A stretch of DNA of 53,124 nucleotides from Stutzerimonas kirkiae. Lineage in GTDB: Bacteria; Pseudomonadota; Gammaproteobacteria; Pseudomonadales; Pseudomonadaceae. Both the position numbers and the translations under genes were made by a program. Below, piece by piece: positions 22,779 through 31,952 of this stretch (position 1 is its first letter; every line of letters begins with the position of its first letter). Location of the stretch: positions 1 through 53,124 of the forward strand of contig NZ_QJUO01000033.1 of NCBI RefSeq assembly GCF_004327335.1, in the 5' to 3' direction. Below the pieces are notes generated by a model that was not told where the DNA came from, searched no databases, and saw nothing but the letters and a program-made list of their open reading frames with translations.

Positions 22779-22821
22779 GGCGCGTCGGCCTTGGTTCGTG
22801 AGATTCTGAACAGGTTCTCAG
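22779..22821. repeat. Solo end of the element C family
   Basis: Read in reverse, CTGAGAACCTGTTCAGAATC matches the right end of element C (CTGAGAAGCTGTTCACGATC), and the CGCGTCGGCC that follows matches the inside of its left end. It starts about ten bases after the MocR gene stop. No partner end is visible nearby. Confidence 0.55.
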
Positions 22822-23403
22822 CCCCTGGCCTTTCAACGTGTTTATGCGACTTGGGGGGGGGATTCCGCTGCTGGGTGGGTCAGGCCTATGGCCCGGAGAA
22901 GCGTTGGCCGGGCTCGCAGCGAATAGCGAGGTGACGGCGAGAAAAAGCCCGCCTCGTCGTTCCCGCGCAGGCGCACGACTGTCCAGCACGATTAATGCCT
23001 GAGAATGATTTAGCCTGTTGTAATTCCATTTCGCGCTTTCATGCCTGCACTGTCGATAGTGTTTTCAGGTAGGCGGGCAGTTCCATTCCCTCCTTGCGGG
23101 CTATGCGGTGTACCCATCTGGCCACGTCCGACGTTCCCCTGCTCCCGCAAGGGGAGAAGGGCGAATAGCTTGAGCACAGCGATGTGCGTACAACAAGTTG
23201 TGCCATTGCTCGACTGTCGCGGCCCATGACAGCGAGATTGAGTCGACATGCACGGGTTCAAGCCGTTCCCTTCAGGTTTCACAAGCCTTCCAGCCCCCCT
23301 AAGGCAAAATACATACCGGACAGTATTGCGCGCAGGCGGGAACCCAGGTGCCACGGTCGCAGGCTCACCCGCTCTTATCCTTCAGGCACCGCCGGAAGTG
23401 GCT

Positions 23404-23480
23404 GTGCGGATGCCAGGTGGCGGCGAAGAGCTACAGGGATGTATTCACGCGTGCTCCGTCCCGCCACCTGGCACCCGCAC
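23404..23480. repeat. 20-base inverted repeat
   Basis: GTGCGGATGCCAGGTGGCGG at 23404-23423 faces CCGCCACCTGGCACCCGCAC at 23461-23480, with one mismatch across 37 bases that include GCGTGCTCC. It resembles the extended hairpins found between convergent Pseudomonas genes. Confidence 0.65.
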
Positions 23481-23530
23481 AGGAACGCGGACCCCGAGAG
23501 GCGAAGAGGTGTGCATACAGTAGTCTGCGA

Positions 23531-23664
23531 GAGGATGGGTAGCGCCCGTCAGGGCGCTTTGGATAGAGGATGGGTAGCGCCCGTCAGGGCGCTTTGGATA
23601 GAGAATGGGTAGCGCCCGTCAAGGCGCTTTGGATAGAGAATGGGTAGCGCCCGTCAAGGCACTG
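23531..23664. repeat. Tandem array of a 35-base unit (about 3.8 copies)
   Basis: Units start at 23531, 23566, 23601 and 23636. Each begins GAGGATGGGT or GAGAATGGGT and contains AGCGCCCGTCAGGGCGCT, a perfect 7-base hairpin with a four-base loop in the first two units and one changed base in the later ones. Units abut with no spacers, so this is not CRISPR. The last unit is degenerate. Confidence 0.9.
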
Positions 23665-23754
23665 TTGCGATGGCCCGGACTGCCTGCCTGCCTGGCGGGA
23701 GAGGGAGACATGCCCCACTGTTCATTCTGGCAAAGACCTTGAGAGGCGTGGCGC

Positions 23755-25059
23755 TCAGAGGGTGCCAAGGACCTCGTCGATGGCGGCCAGCCCCTGGCGC
23801 ACCTCCGGCTCCTGGATGATGCACGGCGGTACCACGTGCAGGCGGTTTTCCACGACGAATGGCAGCAGCCCGCGCTCCAGCAGCCCGCTTTTCAGCTTGG
23901 CCATCAGTGCCGCCGGCAGCGGCGTTCGGCGCTGCCTATCGCTGACCAGTTCCACCGCCCAGAACAGCCCCAGGCCACGCACCTCGCCGATCAGCGAATG
24001 CTTGTCGGCCAGCGCCCGCAGGCCCGGGCCGAGGATTTCCTGGCCGATATGCCGGGCATTGTCGACGATGCCTTCCTCGGCCATCGCATCCAGTGTGGCG
24101 ACGATGGCGGCCATGGCCAGCGGGTGGCCGGAGTAGGTCAGGCCGCCAGGGAAGTAGTGCGTGTCGAAGTATTCGCTGATCGGCTGCGAGACCATCACGC
24201 CGCCGGCGGGCACATAGCCGGAATTGACGCCCTTGGCGAAGGTGATCAGGTCCGGCCTGACCTCGAACTGGTCCAGCGCCAGCCAACTGCCGGTACGGCC
24301 GAAGCCGGCCATCACTTCATCGAGTATCAGCACGATGCCGAATTCGTCGGCGAGGGCGCGCACACCCTTCAGGTAGCCCGCCGGCGGCACCAGGATGCCG
24401 GCGGTGCCGGGGATGCTTTCCAGCAGGATGGCGGCGATCGAGTTGGGGCCTTCGCACTCGATGACGCGGCGCAGGTGCTTGAGCGCGCGGCTGCATTCTT
24501 CCTGTTCGTCGGCGGCGTCGAATTCGCTGCGGTACAGGTAGGGGTTGAAGAAGTGCACGTGGCCGCGGGCGTATTCGTTCGGCACCCGGCGCGGGTCGCC
24601 GGTGGCGACGATGGCCGCGCCGGTGCCGCCATGGTAGGAGCGGTAGGCCGAGAGGATCTTGTCGCGGCCGGTGAACAGCCGCGCCATGCGCATGGCGTTT
24701 TCATTGGCGTCGGCGCCGGCGTTGGTGAAGAACACCTTGGCGAAGTTCTCCGGCGCGTGGGACAGGATGCGCTTGGCCGCTTCGCCACGCATCAGGTTGG
24801 CGGTGGCCGGGGCGATGGTCGCCAGGCTGGCGGCCTGCTGCTGGATGGCGGCGATCACCTTGGGATGCTGGTGGCCGATATTGGTATTGACCAGTTGGCT
24901 GCTGAAATCCAGGTACTCGCGCCCGGCGTAGTCCCACAGCTTGCAGCCGGCGCCGCCGGCGATGACCAGCGGGTCGAGCGCGCCTTGCGTGGACCATGAG
25001 TGGAAGACGTACTGGCGGTCCAGTGAGTGAACGTAATCGTTGCTGACGGGATGGCTCAT
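23755..25059 (-). CDS. Class III PLP-dependent aminotransferase
   Basis: A 434-residue omega-type aminotransferase, a family that includes taurine-, beta-alanine- and GABA-pyruvate aminotransferases. The N-terminal VFHSWSTQGALDPLVIAGGAGCKLWDYAGREYLDF, the FFTNAGADANENAMRMAR cofactor region, the ILDEVMAGFGRTG aspartate and the PLP lysine in ITFAKGVNSGY are present. The amino donor cannot be told from sequence. It is convergent with the MocR gene and downstream of the urt genes, but a 279-base gap with a palindrome separates it from urtE, so co-transcription is doubtful. Confidence 0.9.
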   Translation of the reverse strand: MSHPVSNDYVHSLDRQYVFHSWSTQGALDPLVIAGGAGCKLWDYAGREYLDFSSQLVNTNIGHQHPKVIAAIQQQAASLATIAPATANLMRGEAAKRILSHAPENFAKVFFTNAGADANENAMRMARLFTGRDKILSAYRSYHGGTGAAIVATGDPRRVPNEYARGHVHFFNPYLYRSEFDAADEQEECSRALKHLRRVIECEGPNSIAAILLESIPGTAGILVPPAGYLKGVRALADEFGIVLILDEVMAGFGRTGSWLALDQFEVRPDLITFAKGVNSGYVPAGGVMVSQPISEYFDTHYFPGGLTYSGHPLAMAAIVATLDAMAEEGIVDNARHIGQEILGPGLRALADKHSLIGEVRGLGLFWAVELVSDRQRRTPLPAALMAKLKSGLLERGLLPFVVENRLHVVPPCIIQEPEVRQGLAAIDEVLGTL

Positions 25060-25163
25060 GGTTGACCTCTTGTGTCCGCTGGGTTCTGCCTAGGCGAGTG
25101 TCGTGTCGGGTATCGAGTGTCGCGATCATGCAGAGGGATCGCGCTATGCACGGCAAAGAGCCG

Positions 25164-25254
25164 AAAACAGCGCTGGACAGTTGGAGGCTGGACGAAAGAG
25201 CGGGGCATCCGGTGTTTTTCGTCCAGCGTTCCAACCTCCAGCGCTTTTATCGAA
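25164..25254. repeat. Intergenic palindrome family, copy 4
   Basis: AAACAGCGCTGGACAGTTGGAGGCTGGACGAAAGAGC faces TTTTTCGTCCAGCGTTCCAACCTCCAGCGCTTTTATCG. It lies between urtE and the aminotransferase gene. The stem followed by TTTTAT could terminate the urt transcript. Confidence 0.8.
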
Positions 25255-25338
25255 GCACCTGCCGGTTCATAAGTGTTTTCACCATAGGAGCAATCGCCCG
25301 CGCGCCGTAGGGCCAGATACTGGCAATCAGCGGGCCAG

Positions 25339-26037
25339 TCAGATCGCCACCAGGGCGCGCACGCCGTCGGCTTCCATATCGGCGCCGCGGCCACGCTGGA
25401 CGATCTCGCCACGGCTCATCACCAGGTACTGGTCGGCCAGTTCGGCGGCGAAGTCGTAGAACTGCTCCACCAGCAGGATCGCCATGTCGCCGCGCTCGGC
25501 CAGCCTGCCGATGACCTGGCCGATCTCCTTGATCACCGACGGCTGGATGCCCTCGGTCGGTTCGTCGAGGATCAACAGGCGCGGCTGGCTGGCCAGTGCC
25601 CTGCCAATCGCCAGTTGCTGCTGCTGGCCGCCCGAGAGGTCGCCGCCACGGCGCTGTTTCATTTCCAGCAGCACCGGGAACAGCTCGTAGATGAAGGCCG
25701 GCACCTCCCTGGCCTGCCCGGCGCTGAAGCGCGACAGGCCCATCAGCAGGTTTTCCTCCACCGACAGGCGCGGGAATATCTCGCGCCCCTGGGGCACATA
25801 GGCGATGCCGGCCTGCACCCGCAGGTGTGGCTTGAAGTGGGTGATGACGCGGCCCTCCCAGCTCACCGAACCCTCTTTCGCCGGCAGCAGGCCCATCAGG
25901 CACTTGAGCAGGGTGGTCTTGCCGACCCCGTTACGCCCGAGCAGGCAAGTGACCTCGCCGACCCTGGCTTCGAACGACAGGCCACGGAGGATATGGCTGC
26001 CGCTGTAGTATTGGTGCAGCTTCTCGACTTGGAGCAT
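25339..26037 (-). CDS. urtE: Urea ABC transporter ATPase UrtE
   Basis: One of the two LivF/LivG-like ATPases of the high-affinity urea importer. The 232-residue protein has Walker A GRNGVGKTT, signature LSGGQQQQLAIGRAL, Walker B LLILDEPTEGIQPS and the switch His region. The N-terminal MLQVEKLHQYYSGSHILRGLSF is typical of UrtE. Last gene of the urt operon; a palindromic repeat fills the gap from urtD. Confidence 0.94.
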   Translation of the reverse strand: MLQVEKLHQYYSGSHILRGLSFEARVGEVTCLLGRNGVGKTTLLKCLMGLLPAKEGSVSWEGRVITHFKPHLRVQAGIAYVPQGREIFPRLSVEENLLMGLSRFSAGQAREVPAFIYELFPVLLEMKQRRGGDLSGGQQQQLAIGRALASQPRLLILDEPTEGIQPSVIKEIGQVIGRLAERGDMAILLVEQFYDFAAELADQYLVMSRGEIVQRGRGADMEADGVRALVAI

Positions 26038-26056
26038 GCTTTTCTTCCCAAAACAG

Positions 26057-26128
26057 CCGCTGGAGGCTTGAGGCTGAAAGCTGGACGAACAAGCGACTCC
26101 CTCGTCCAGCCTCCAGCGCTTTTATCGG
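26057..26128. repeat. Intergenic palindrome family, copy 5 (urtD-urtE gap)
   Basis: CCGCTGGAGGCTTGAGGCTGAAAGCTGGACGAACAAGC faces CTCGTCCAGCCTCCAGCGCTTTTATCG. It fills almost the whole 93-base gap inside the urt operon. Confidence 0.8.
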
Positions 26129-26130
26129 CT

Positions 26131-26960
<830 letters not shown>

Positions 26961-26964
<4 letters not shown>

Positions 26965-28040
26965 GGCCTGTCCCTCCGGTGCAGCAGGCCGATCAGGCCC
27001 TTGGGCAGGTACAGGGTGACGATGATGAACAGCGCGCCGAGGGCGAACAGCCAGTATTCCGGGAAGGCCACGGTGAACCAGCTCTTCATGCCGTTGACCA
27101 GGCCGGCGCCGAGCAGCGGGCCGACCAGCGTGCCGCGCCCGCCGAGGGCGACCCACACCGCCGCCTCGATGGATTGCGTGGGCGCCATCTCGCTGGGGTT
27201 GATGATGCCGACCTGCGGCACGTAGAGCGCCCCGGCGAGGCCGCACAGCACTGCGCTCAGCACCCAGATGAACAGCTTGTAGCCACGCGGATCGTAGCCG
27301 CAGAACATCAGGCGGTTCTCCGCGTCGCGCACCGCGGTGAGGATGCGCCCGAACTTGCTGCGCGCCAGCGCGAAGCCCAGGTACAGGCTGCCGGCGAGCA
27401 GCGCGACGGTGGCGATGAACAGCGCCGCGCGGGTGCCCGGCGCGGTGATGGCGAAGCCGAGGATGCTGCGGAAATCAGTGAAGCCGTTGTTGCCGCCGAA
27501 GCCGGTCTCGTTGCGGAAGAACAGCAGCATGCCGGCGAAGGTCAGCGCCTGGGTCATGATCGAGAAATACACACCCTTGATCCGCGAGCGGAAGGCGAAG
27601 AAGCCGAACACCAGCGCCAGCAGGCCCGGCACCAGCACCACCAGGCACAGCGCCCAGAGGAAACTGCTGGTGCCGTACCAGTACCAGGGCAGTTCGTTCC
27701 AGGCCAGGAAGCTCATGAAGGCCGGCAGGCCATCGCCGGCGCTCTGGCGCATCAGGTACATGCCCATGGCGTAGCCGCCGAGGGCGAAGAACAGCCCGTG
27801 CCCCAGCGACAGCAGCCCGGCATAGCCCCAGACCAGGTCGAGGGCCAGGGCGACGACGCAGTAGCAGAGGATCTTGCCGACCAGGGTCAGGGTATAGGCC
27901 GAGACATGCAGGGCATGTTCCGCCGGCAGCAGGTGCAGCAGCGGCATGGCGAGCAGGATGGCGGCGACCACCACGGCCAGCGCCAGCGTCAGCCCGGGGC
28001 CGGCTTTCTGCGCCAGCGTCAGTGCGAGGGGCTGGTTCAT
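26961..28040 (-). CDS. urtC: Urea ABC transporter permease UrtC
   Basis: A 359-residue LivM-like inner-membrane permease with eight to ten hydrophobic segments. The motifs VWGYAGLLSLGHGLFFALGGY, RDAENRLMFCGYDPRGYK and WVALGGRGTLVGPLLGA are typical of UrtC. The start at 28040 (MNQPLAL) has a GGAGAGC ribosome site. A longer in-frame start at 28151 would run through a repeat in the gap, so I reject it. Confidence 0.94.
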
Positions 28041-28080
28041 GGGCGATGCTCTCCAGGGCAGGCGGTGTGCACAGGCGTTC

Positions 28081-28122
28081 TCCCTCTCCCCCAACCCTTC
28101 TCCCGCAAGGGGAGAAGGGAGC
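28081..28122. repeat. CTCCCGCAAGGGGAGAAGGG repeat in the urtB-urtC gap
   Basis: The palindrome CCCTTCTCCCGCAAGGGGAGAAGGG, preceded by CTCTCCCCCAA. A core copy occurs at 23142-23161. This is a common intergenic hairpin of high-GC gammaproteobacteria. It makes the 178-base gap inside the urt operon. Confidence 0.75.
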
Positions 28123-28218
28123 CCGTACGGCGCTGTGGCTGAGCCGCGCATTGAAACAAGTCTGTCCGCGCGATTGCGAGTTTCTGTGCCGGCAAGGCAG
28201 TGAAGATGGCGGCTTTCA

Positions 28219-29790
28219 TCAGTCGATCAGCCTCCCTTTCAAGGCGAACAGTCCCTGCGGGCGCTTCTGGATGAACAGGATGATCAGCGCCAGGATGAGG
28301 ATCTTGCCCAGCACCGCACCGATCTGCGGCTCCAGGATCTTGTTGGCCAGCCCTAAGCCGAAGGCGGCCAGCACGCTACCGGCCAACTGGCCGACGCCGC
28401 CCAGCACCACCACCAGGAAAGAGTCGATGATGTAGCTCTGGCCGAGGTCCGGGCCGACGTTGCCGATCTGGCTCAGGGCCACGCCGCCGAGGCCGGCGAT
28501 GCCCGAGCCGAGGCCGAAGGCGAGCATGTCCACGCGCCCGGTGGGCACGCCGCAGCAGGCGGCCATGTTGCGGTTCTGCGTCACTGCGCGCACGTTCAGG
28601 CCGAGGCGGGTCCTGTTCAGCAAGCACCATGTCAAGGCGACGACAAAGAGCGCGAAGACGATGATGACGATACGGTTGTACGGCAGCACCAGGTTGGGTA
28701 GCACCTGCAGGCCGCCGGACAGCCAGGACGGGTTGGCCACTTCGACGTTCTGCGCGCCGAACAGTACGCGCACCGCCTGGATCAGGATCAGGCTGATGCC
28801 CCAGGTCGCCAGCAGGGTTTCCAGCGGGCGGCCATAGAGGTGGCGGATGATGCCGCGCTCCAGCGCCATGCCGACCGTGGCGCTGACGCAGAACGCCACC
28901 GGCAGCGCGGCCAGCGGGTAGAAGTCGAGGAACTGCGGCGCCAGGCGCTGGAACGCCAGTTGCACCAGGTAGGTGGAGTAGGCGCCGAGCATCAGCATCT
29001 CGCCATGGGCCATGTTGATCACCCCGAGCAGGCCGAAGGTGATCGCCAGGCCGAGGGCCGCCAGCAACAGTACCGAGCCCAGGCTCATGCCGCTGAAGGC
29101 CTGGCCGAGCAGCTCGCCGACCAGCAGCTTGCGCTTGACCTGCGCCAGGCTGGTTTCGGCGGCGGTGCGCACCGCCGGGTCGCTTTCCACGTCGGCTTGC
29201 AGCAGGGCCTCCAGGCGGCTGCGCGCCTGCGGTTCGCCGGTTTCGCCGAGCAGGCGCGCGGCGGCCAGGCGCACCGCCGGATCGGCATCGGTCAGTTGCA
29301 GGTTGGCCAGCGCCAGGGCGAGGGCATCGCGGACGGCATCGTCGCGTTCCCCGGCGTGCAGGGCGCCGAGTCGTTGCAGTTGCCCGGGCTGGGCCGAGCG
29401 CTGCAACTGGCGGGCGGCGGCCAGCCGCTCGGCGCTGTCGGCACTGAGCAACTGGTGGCTGGCCAGGGTAGTGGCGAGCAGGCCGCGCAGGCGGTTGTTC
29501 AGGCGCAGCTTGCGCGGCGTGCCGCTGGCCGCGGCGCCGCCGTCAGCGGCCTGCCAGGCGCCATCCTGCTCGATGAATGCGCGTTTGTCGCTATCGGCGG
29601 CGATACGCCCCTGTTGCAGCGCCAGCAGCAATGGCAGGCGCTCGCGGCTGGGGCTGGCGGCCCAGTCCTGCAGCAGTTGTGTCTGCCGCCCGGCATTGGC
29701 GGCGACGAAGTCGTCGGCCTCGCTGGCGCTGGCGCCAAGGGGCAGCAACAGCAGCAGGCCCAGGAGCATTCCGGTAAAGGCAGTGGGCAT
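28219..29790 (-). CDS. urtB: Urea ABC transporter permease UrtB
   Basis: A 523-residue permease. After a signal peptide (MPTAFTGMLLGLLLLLPLGASASEA) comes an extra domain (about 25-220), alanine-rich with HEAT-like helical repeats (AVRLAAARLLGETGEPQAR), then the LivH-like membrane domain (about 225-523). The motifs LGVINMAHGEMLMLGAYS, LLATWGISLILIQ and GLGSGIAGLGGVALSQIG are characteristic. The long N-terminal domain is known from proteobacterial UrtB. It follows urtA after 150 bases holding a repeat. Confidence 0.94.
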   Translation of the reverse strand: MPTAFTGMLLGLLLLLPLGASASEADDFVAANAGRQTQLLQDWAASPSRERLPLLLALQQGRIAADSDKRAFIEQDGAWQAADGGAAASGTPRKLRLNNRLRGLLATTLASHQLLSADSAERLAAARQLQRSAQPGQLQRLGALHAGERDDAVRDALALALANLQLTDADPAVRLAAARLLGETGEPQARSRLEALLQADVESDPAVRTAAETSLAQVKRKLLVGELLGQAFSGMSLGSVLLLAALGLAITFGLLGVINMAHGEMLMLGAYSTYLVQLAFQRLAPQFLDFYPLAALPVAFCVSATVGMALERGIIRHLYGRPLETLLATWGISLILIQAVRVLFGAQNVEVANPSWLSGGLQVLPNLVLPYNRIVIIVFALFVVALTWCLLNRTRLGLNVRAVTQNRNMAACCGVPTGRVDMLAFGLGSGIAGLGGVALSQIGNVGPDLGQSYIIDSFLVVVLGGVGQLAGSVLAAFGLGLANKILEPQIGAVLGKILILALIILFIQKRPQGLFALKGRLID

Positions 29791-29821
29791 GAACGGCCCT
29801 CGAAGGAAAGGAGACGATTAA

Positions 29822-29870
29822 GGGCGCTGGAGGCTGGACGAGGTCGCCTCTGCCAACCTTCAGCGCTTTA
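29822..29870. repeat. Intergenic palindrome family, copy 6 (urtA-urtB gap)
   Basis: A short copy: GGGCGCTGGAGGCTGGACGA faces TGCCAACCTTCAGCGCTTT. It may act as an mRNA hairpin that protects the urtA message, which is needed in excess. Confidence 0.7.
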
Positions 29871-29940
29871 GATGGTTTGCGCGGCGGGAAGCCGAGGCGT
29901 CGTTCGCACGTTGAACCTCAAGCCTCCCGCGCGGTTATCG

Positions 29941-31206
29941 TCAGTTGCTTTTCTGCGGGTGATCCGGTTTCTTGTCGTTGCCTTCGATATACGGGCTCCA
30001 CGGCTGGGCGCGGATCGGACCGTCGGTTTCCCAGACCACCGAGAACTGCCCATCATCCTGGATCTCGCCGATCATCACCGGCTTGTGCAGGTGGTGGTTC
30101 TTCTCGTCCATCTTCAGCGTGAAGCCGCTCGGCGCGGCGAATTCCTGGCCGGCCATGGCGGCACGTACCTTGTCGACATCGGTGGTGCCGGCCTTCTCGA
30201 CCGCCTGCGCCCACATGTGCAGGCCGACGTAGGTGGCCTCCATCGGGTCGTTGGTCACCACGCTGGCGGCGTTGGGCAGGTTCCTGGCCTTGGCGTAGGC
30301 CTTCCATTTGGCGACGAATTCCTCGTTGACCGGGTTCTCCACCGACTGGAAGTAGTTCCACGCCGCCAGGTGGCCGACCAGCGGCTTGGTGTCGATGCCG
30401 CGCAGTTCTTCTTCGCCCACCGAGAAGGCCACCACCGGCACTTCGGTGGCTTCGATGCCCTGGTTGGCCAGTTCCTTGTAGAACGGCACGTTGGAGTCGC
30501 CGTTGACGGTGGAGACCACCGCGGTCTTGCCGCCGGCGGAGAACTTCTTGATGTTGGCGACGATGGTCTGGTAGTCGCTGTGGCCGAACGGTGTGTAGAC
30601 CTCTTCGATGTCCTTGTCCTGCACGCCCTTGCTGTGCAGGAAGGCGCGCAGGATCTTGTTGGTGGTGCGCGGGTAGACGTAGTCGGTGCCGAGCAGGAAG
30701 AAGCGCCTGGCGCCGCCGCCATCCTCGCTGAGCAGGTATTCCACCGCCGGGATCGCCTGCTGGTTCGGCGCGGCGCCGGTGTAGAAGACGTTCGGCGACA
30801 TTTCCTCGCCCTCGTACTGCACCGGATAGAACAGCAGGCCGTTGAGCTCTTCATAGACCGGCAGTACCGATTTTCGCGACACGCTGGTCCAGCAGCCGAA
30901 GGTCACGGCGACCTTGTCCTGGGTCAGCAACTGGCGGCCGCGTTCGGCGAACAGCGGCCAGTTGGAGGCCGGGTCGACCACCACCGGCTCCAGTTGCTTG
31001 CCGAGCACGCCGCCCTTGGCGTTGATCTCGTCGATGGTCATCAGCGCCATGTCTTTCAGCGAGGTTTCGGAGATGGCCATGGTGCCGGACAGCGAATGCA
31101 GGATGCCGACCTTGATCGTCTCGGCGGCCTGGAGGGTCCAGGACATGCCCATGGCGACGATGGAGGCGGAGAGGGTGAAGGCCTTGATCAGACTGCGTCT
31201 TTGCAT
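29941..31206 (-). CDS. urtA: Urea ABC transporter binding protein UrtA
   Basis: A 421-residue periplasmic binding protein of the Leu/Ile/Val-type family. A signal peptide (about 1-27) is followed by IKVGILHSLSGTMAISETSLKD, FGCWTSVSRKSVLPVYEELNGLLFYPVQYEG and NEEFVAKWKAYAKARNLPN, all diagnostic of UrtA. First transporter gene of the operon. Its start overlaps the 3' end of the GntR gene by 19 bases, so the regulator and transporter are co-transcribed. Confidence 0.97.
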   Translation of the reverse strand: MQRRSLIKAFTLSASIVAMGMSWTLQAAETIKVGILHSLSGTMAISETSLKDMALMTIDEINAKGGVLGKQLEPVVVDPASNWPLFAERGRQLLTQDKVAVTFGCWTSVSRKSVLPVYEELNGLLFYPVQYEGEEMSPNVFYTGAAPNQQAIPAVEYLLSEDGGGARRFFLLGTDYVYPRTTNKILRAFLHSKGVQDKDIEEVYTPFGHSDYQTIVANIKKFSAGGKTAVVSTVNGDSNVPFYKELANQGIEATEVPVVAFSVGEEELRGIDTKPLVGHLAAWNYFQSVENPVNEEFVAKWKAYAKARNLPNAASVVTNDPMEATYVGLHMWAQAVEKAGTTDVDKVRAAMAGQEFAAPSGFTLKMDEKNHHLHKPVMIGEIQDDGQFSVVWETDGPIRAQPWSPYIEGNDKKPDHPQKSN

Positions 31207-31952
31207 GGTGGTTGCTCCATTGTTGAAGAGGGGACTTCCTGCCGGGGCGTGGCCGGCCGCCGGGCGTTGTGCAGCATATGCAGGGTGATGGTGCGTACCG
31301 CTGCCTTGCTGGCCTCTATATGGTTCCTGAGCAATTGCTGTGCCTCATCGCGGCGCCGCGCGAGAATTGCCCGGAGAATCTCCGCATGTTCTTCGTAGGT
31401 GGCCGCCACGCGCTCGCCCTGGGTGAAGTCGAGACGCCGGATAATGCGGATTTTCTCGCTGGTTTCCCGGTGGATCCGTGCCATTTCCCGATTTCCGGCC
31501 AACTCCAGCAGATGGCAGTGGAACTGCTCGTCGAGCTGGCTGAGCGCCGCTTCATCGCTCAGTCTTTCTTCTTCATGCACTATCCAGGTGCGCATGAGTG
31601 ATTCGAGTGCGGCATGCAGCACGTTCGCGGGGCGCTCGCACAGGCGCCTGACGGCCTCCATTTCCAGGGTGACGCGGACCTCGTAGAGCTCTTCGAAACG
31701 TTCGAAATCGAAGGGCCGTACTTGCCAGCCGCTGCGGAAATACACCTCCAGGTAGCCTTCGCGCGCCAGGCGGTCCAGGGCCTGGCGCACCGGCGTGCGG
31801 CTGACCGCCATGCGCGTGGCGATCTCGCCTTCGGAAAAGCGGTCGCCGGGCAGCAGGCGGAACTGGCCGATGTCGTCCTTGAGCCGGGCATAGATATGCT
31901 CGGCCAGGTTGGCGGGTCGTTGCTGGCGGCGGCTGGCGCCGGTCAGTTGCAT
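31188..31952 (-). CDS. GntR-family (FCD) transcriptional regulator
   Basis: A 254-residue regulator with an N-terminal winged helix (about 20-85; SEGEIATRMAVSRTPVRQALDRLAREGYL) and a C-terminal all-helical FCD ligand domain with the metal-binding His positions (QLDEQFHCHLLE, YEEHAEILRAI). I chose the ATG at 31952, which overlaps the stop of the allophanate hydrolase gene (ATGCAACTGA). Its place inside an allophanate hydrolase-urt operon suggests it senses a urea-pathway metabolite, which is inference. Confidence 0.9.
   Translation of the reverse strand: MQLTGASRRQQRPANLAEHIYARLKDDIGQFRLLPGDRFSEGEIATRMAVSRTPVRQALDRLAREGYLEVYFRSGWQVRPFDFERFEELYEVRVTLEMEAVRRLCERPANVLHAALESLMRTWIVHEEERLSDEAALSQLDEQFHCHLLELAGNREMARIHRETSEKIRIIRRLDFTQGERVAATYEEHAEILRAILARRRDEAQQLLRNHIEASKAAVRTITLHMLHNARRPATPRQEVPSSTMEQPPCKDAV

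Larger units (their letters stand above)
22822..23754. other. Non-coding, repeat-rich gap
   Basis: I see no gene that I can support in this stretch. The open frames are short, arginine-rich and unlike any family. It contains a CTCCCGCAAGGGGAGAAGGG element at 23142-23161, the inverted repeat at 23404-23480 and the tandem repeat at 23531-23664. Confidence 0.6.

Noticed and set aside
22990..23012. TGAGAATGATTT, a Fur-like half-site
   Set aside because: It is partial and no gene starts nearby that it could control.
23184..23612. 142-residue open frame on the plus strand
   Set aside because: It runs through an inverted repeat and the tandem array, is Arg/Pro-rich and has no ribosome site; it looks like chance in GC-rich DNA.
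23531..23664. CRISPR array
   Set aside because: The whole 35-base unit repeats with no variable spacers, and there are no cas genes.
28041..28151. N-terminal extension of UrtC
   Set aside because: The added residues come from translating a GC-rich intergenic repeat; MNQPLAL at 28040 has a ribosome site.
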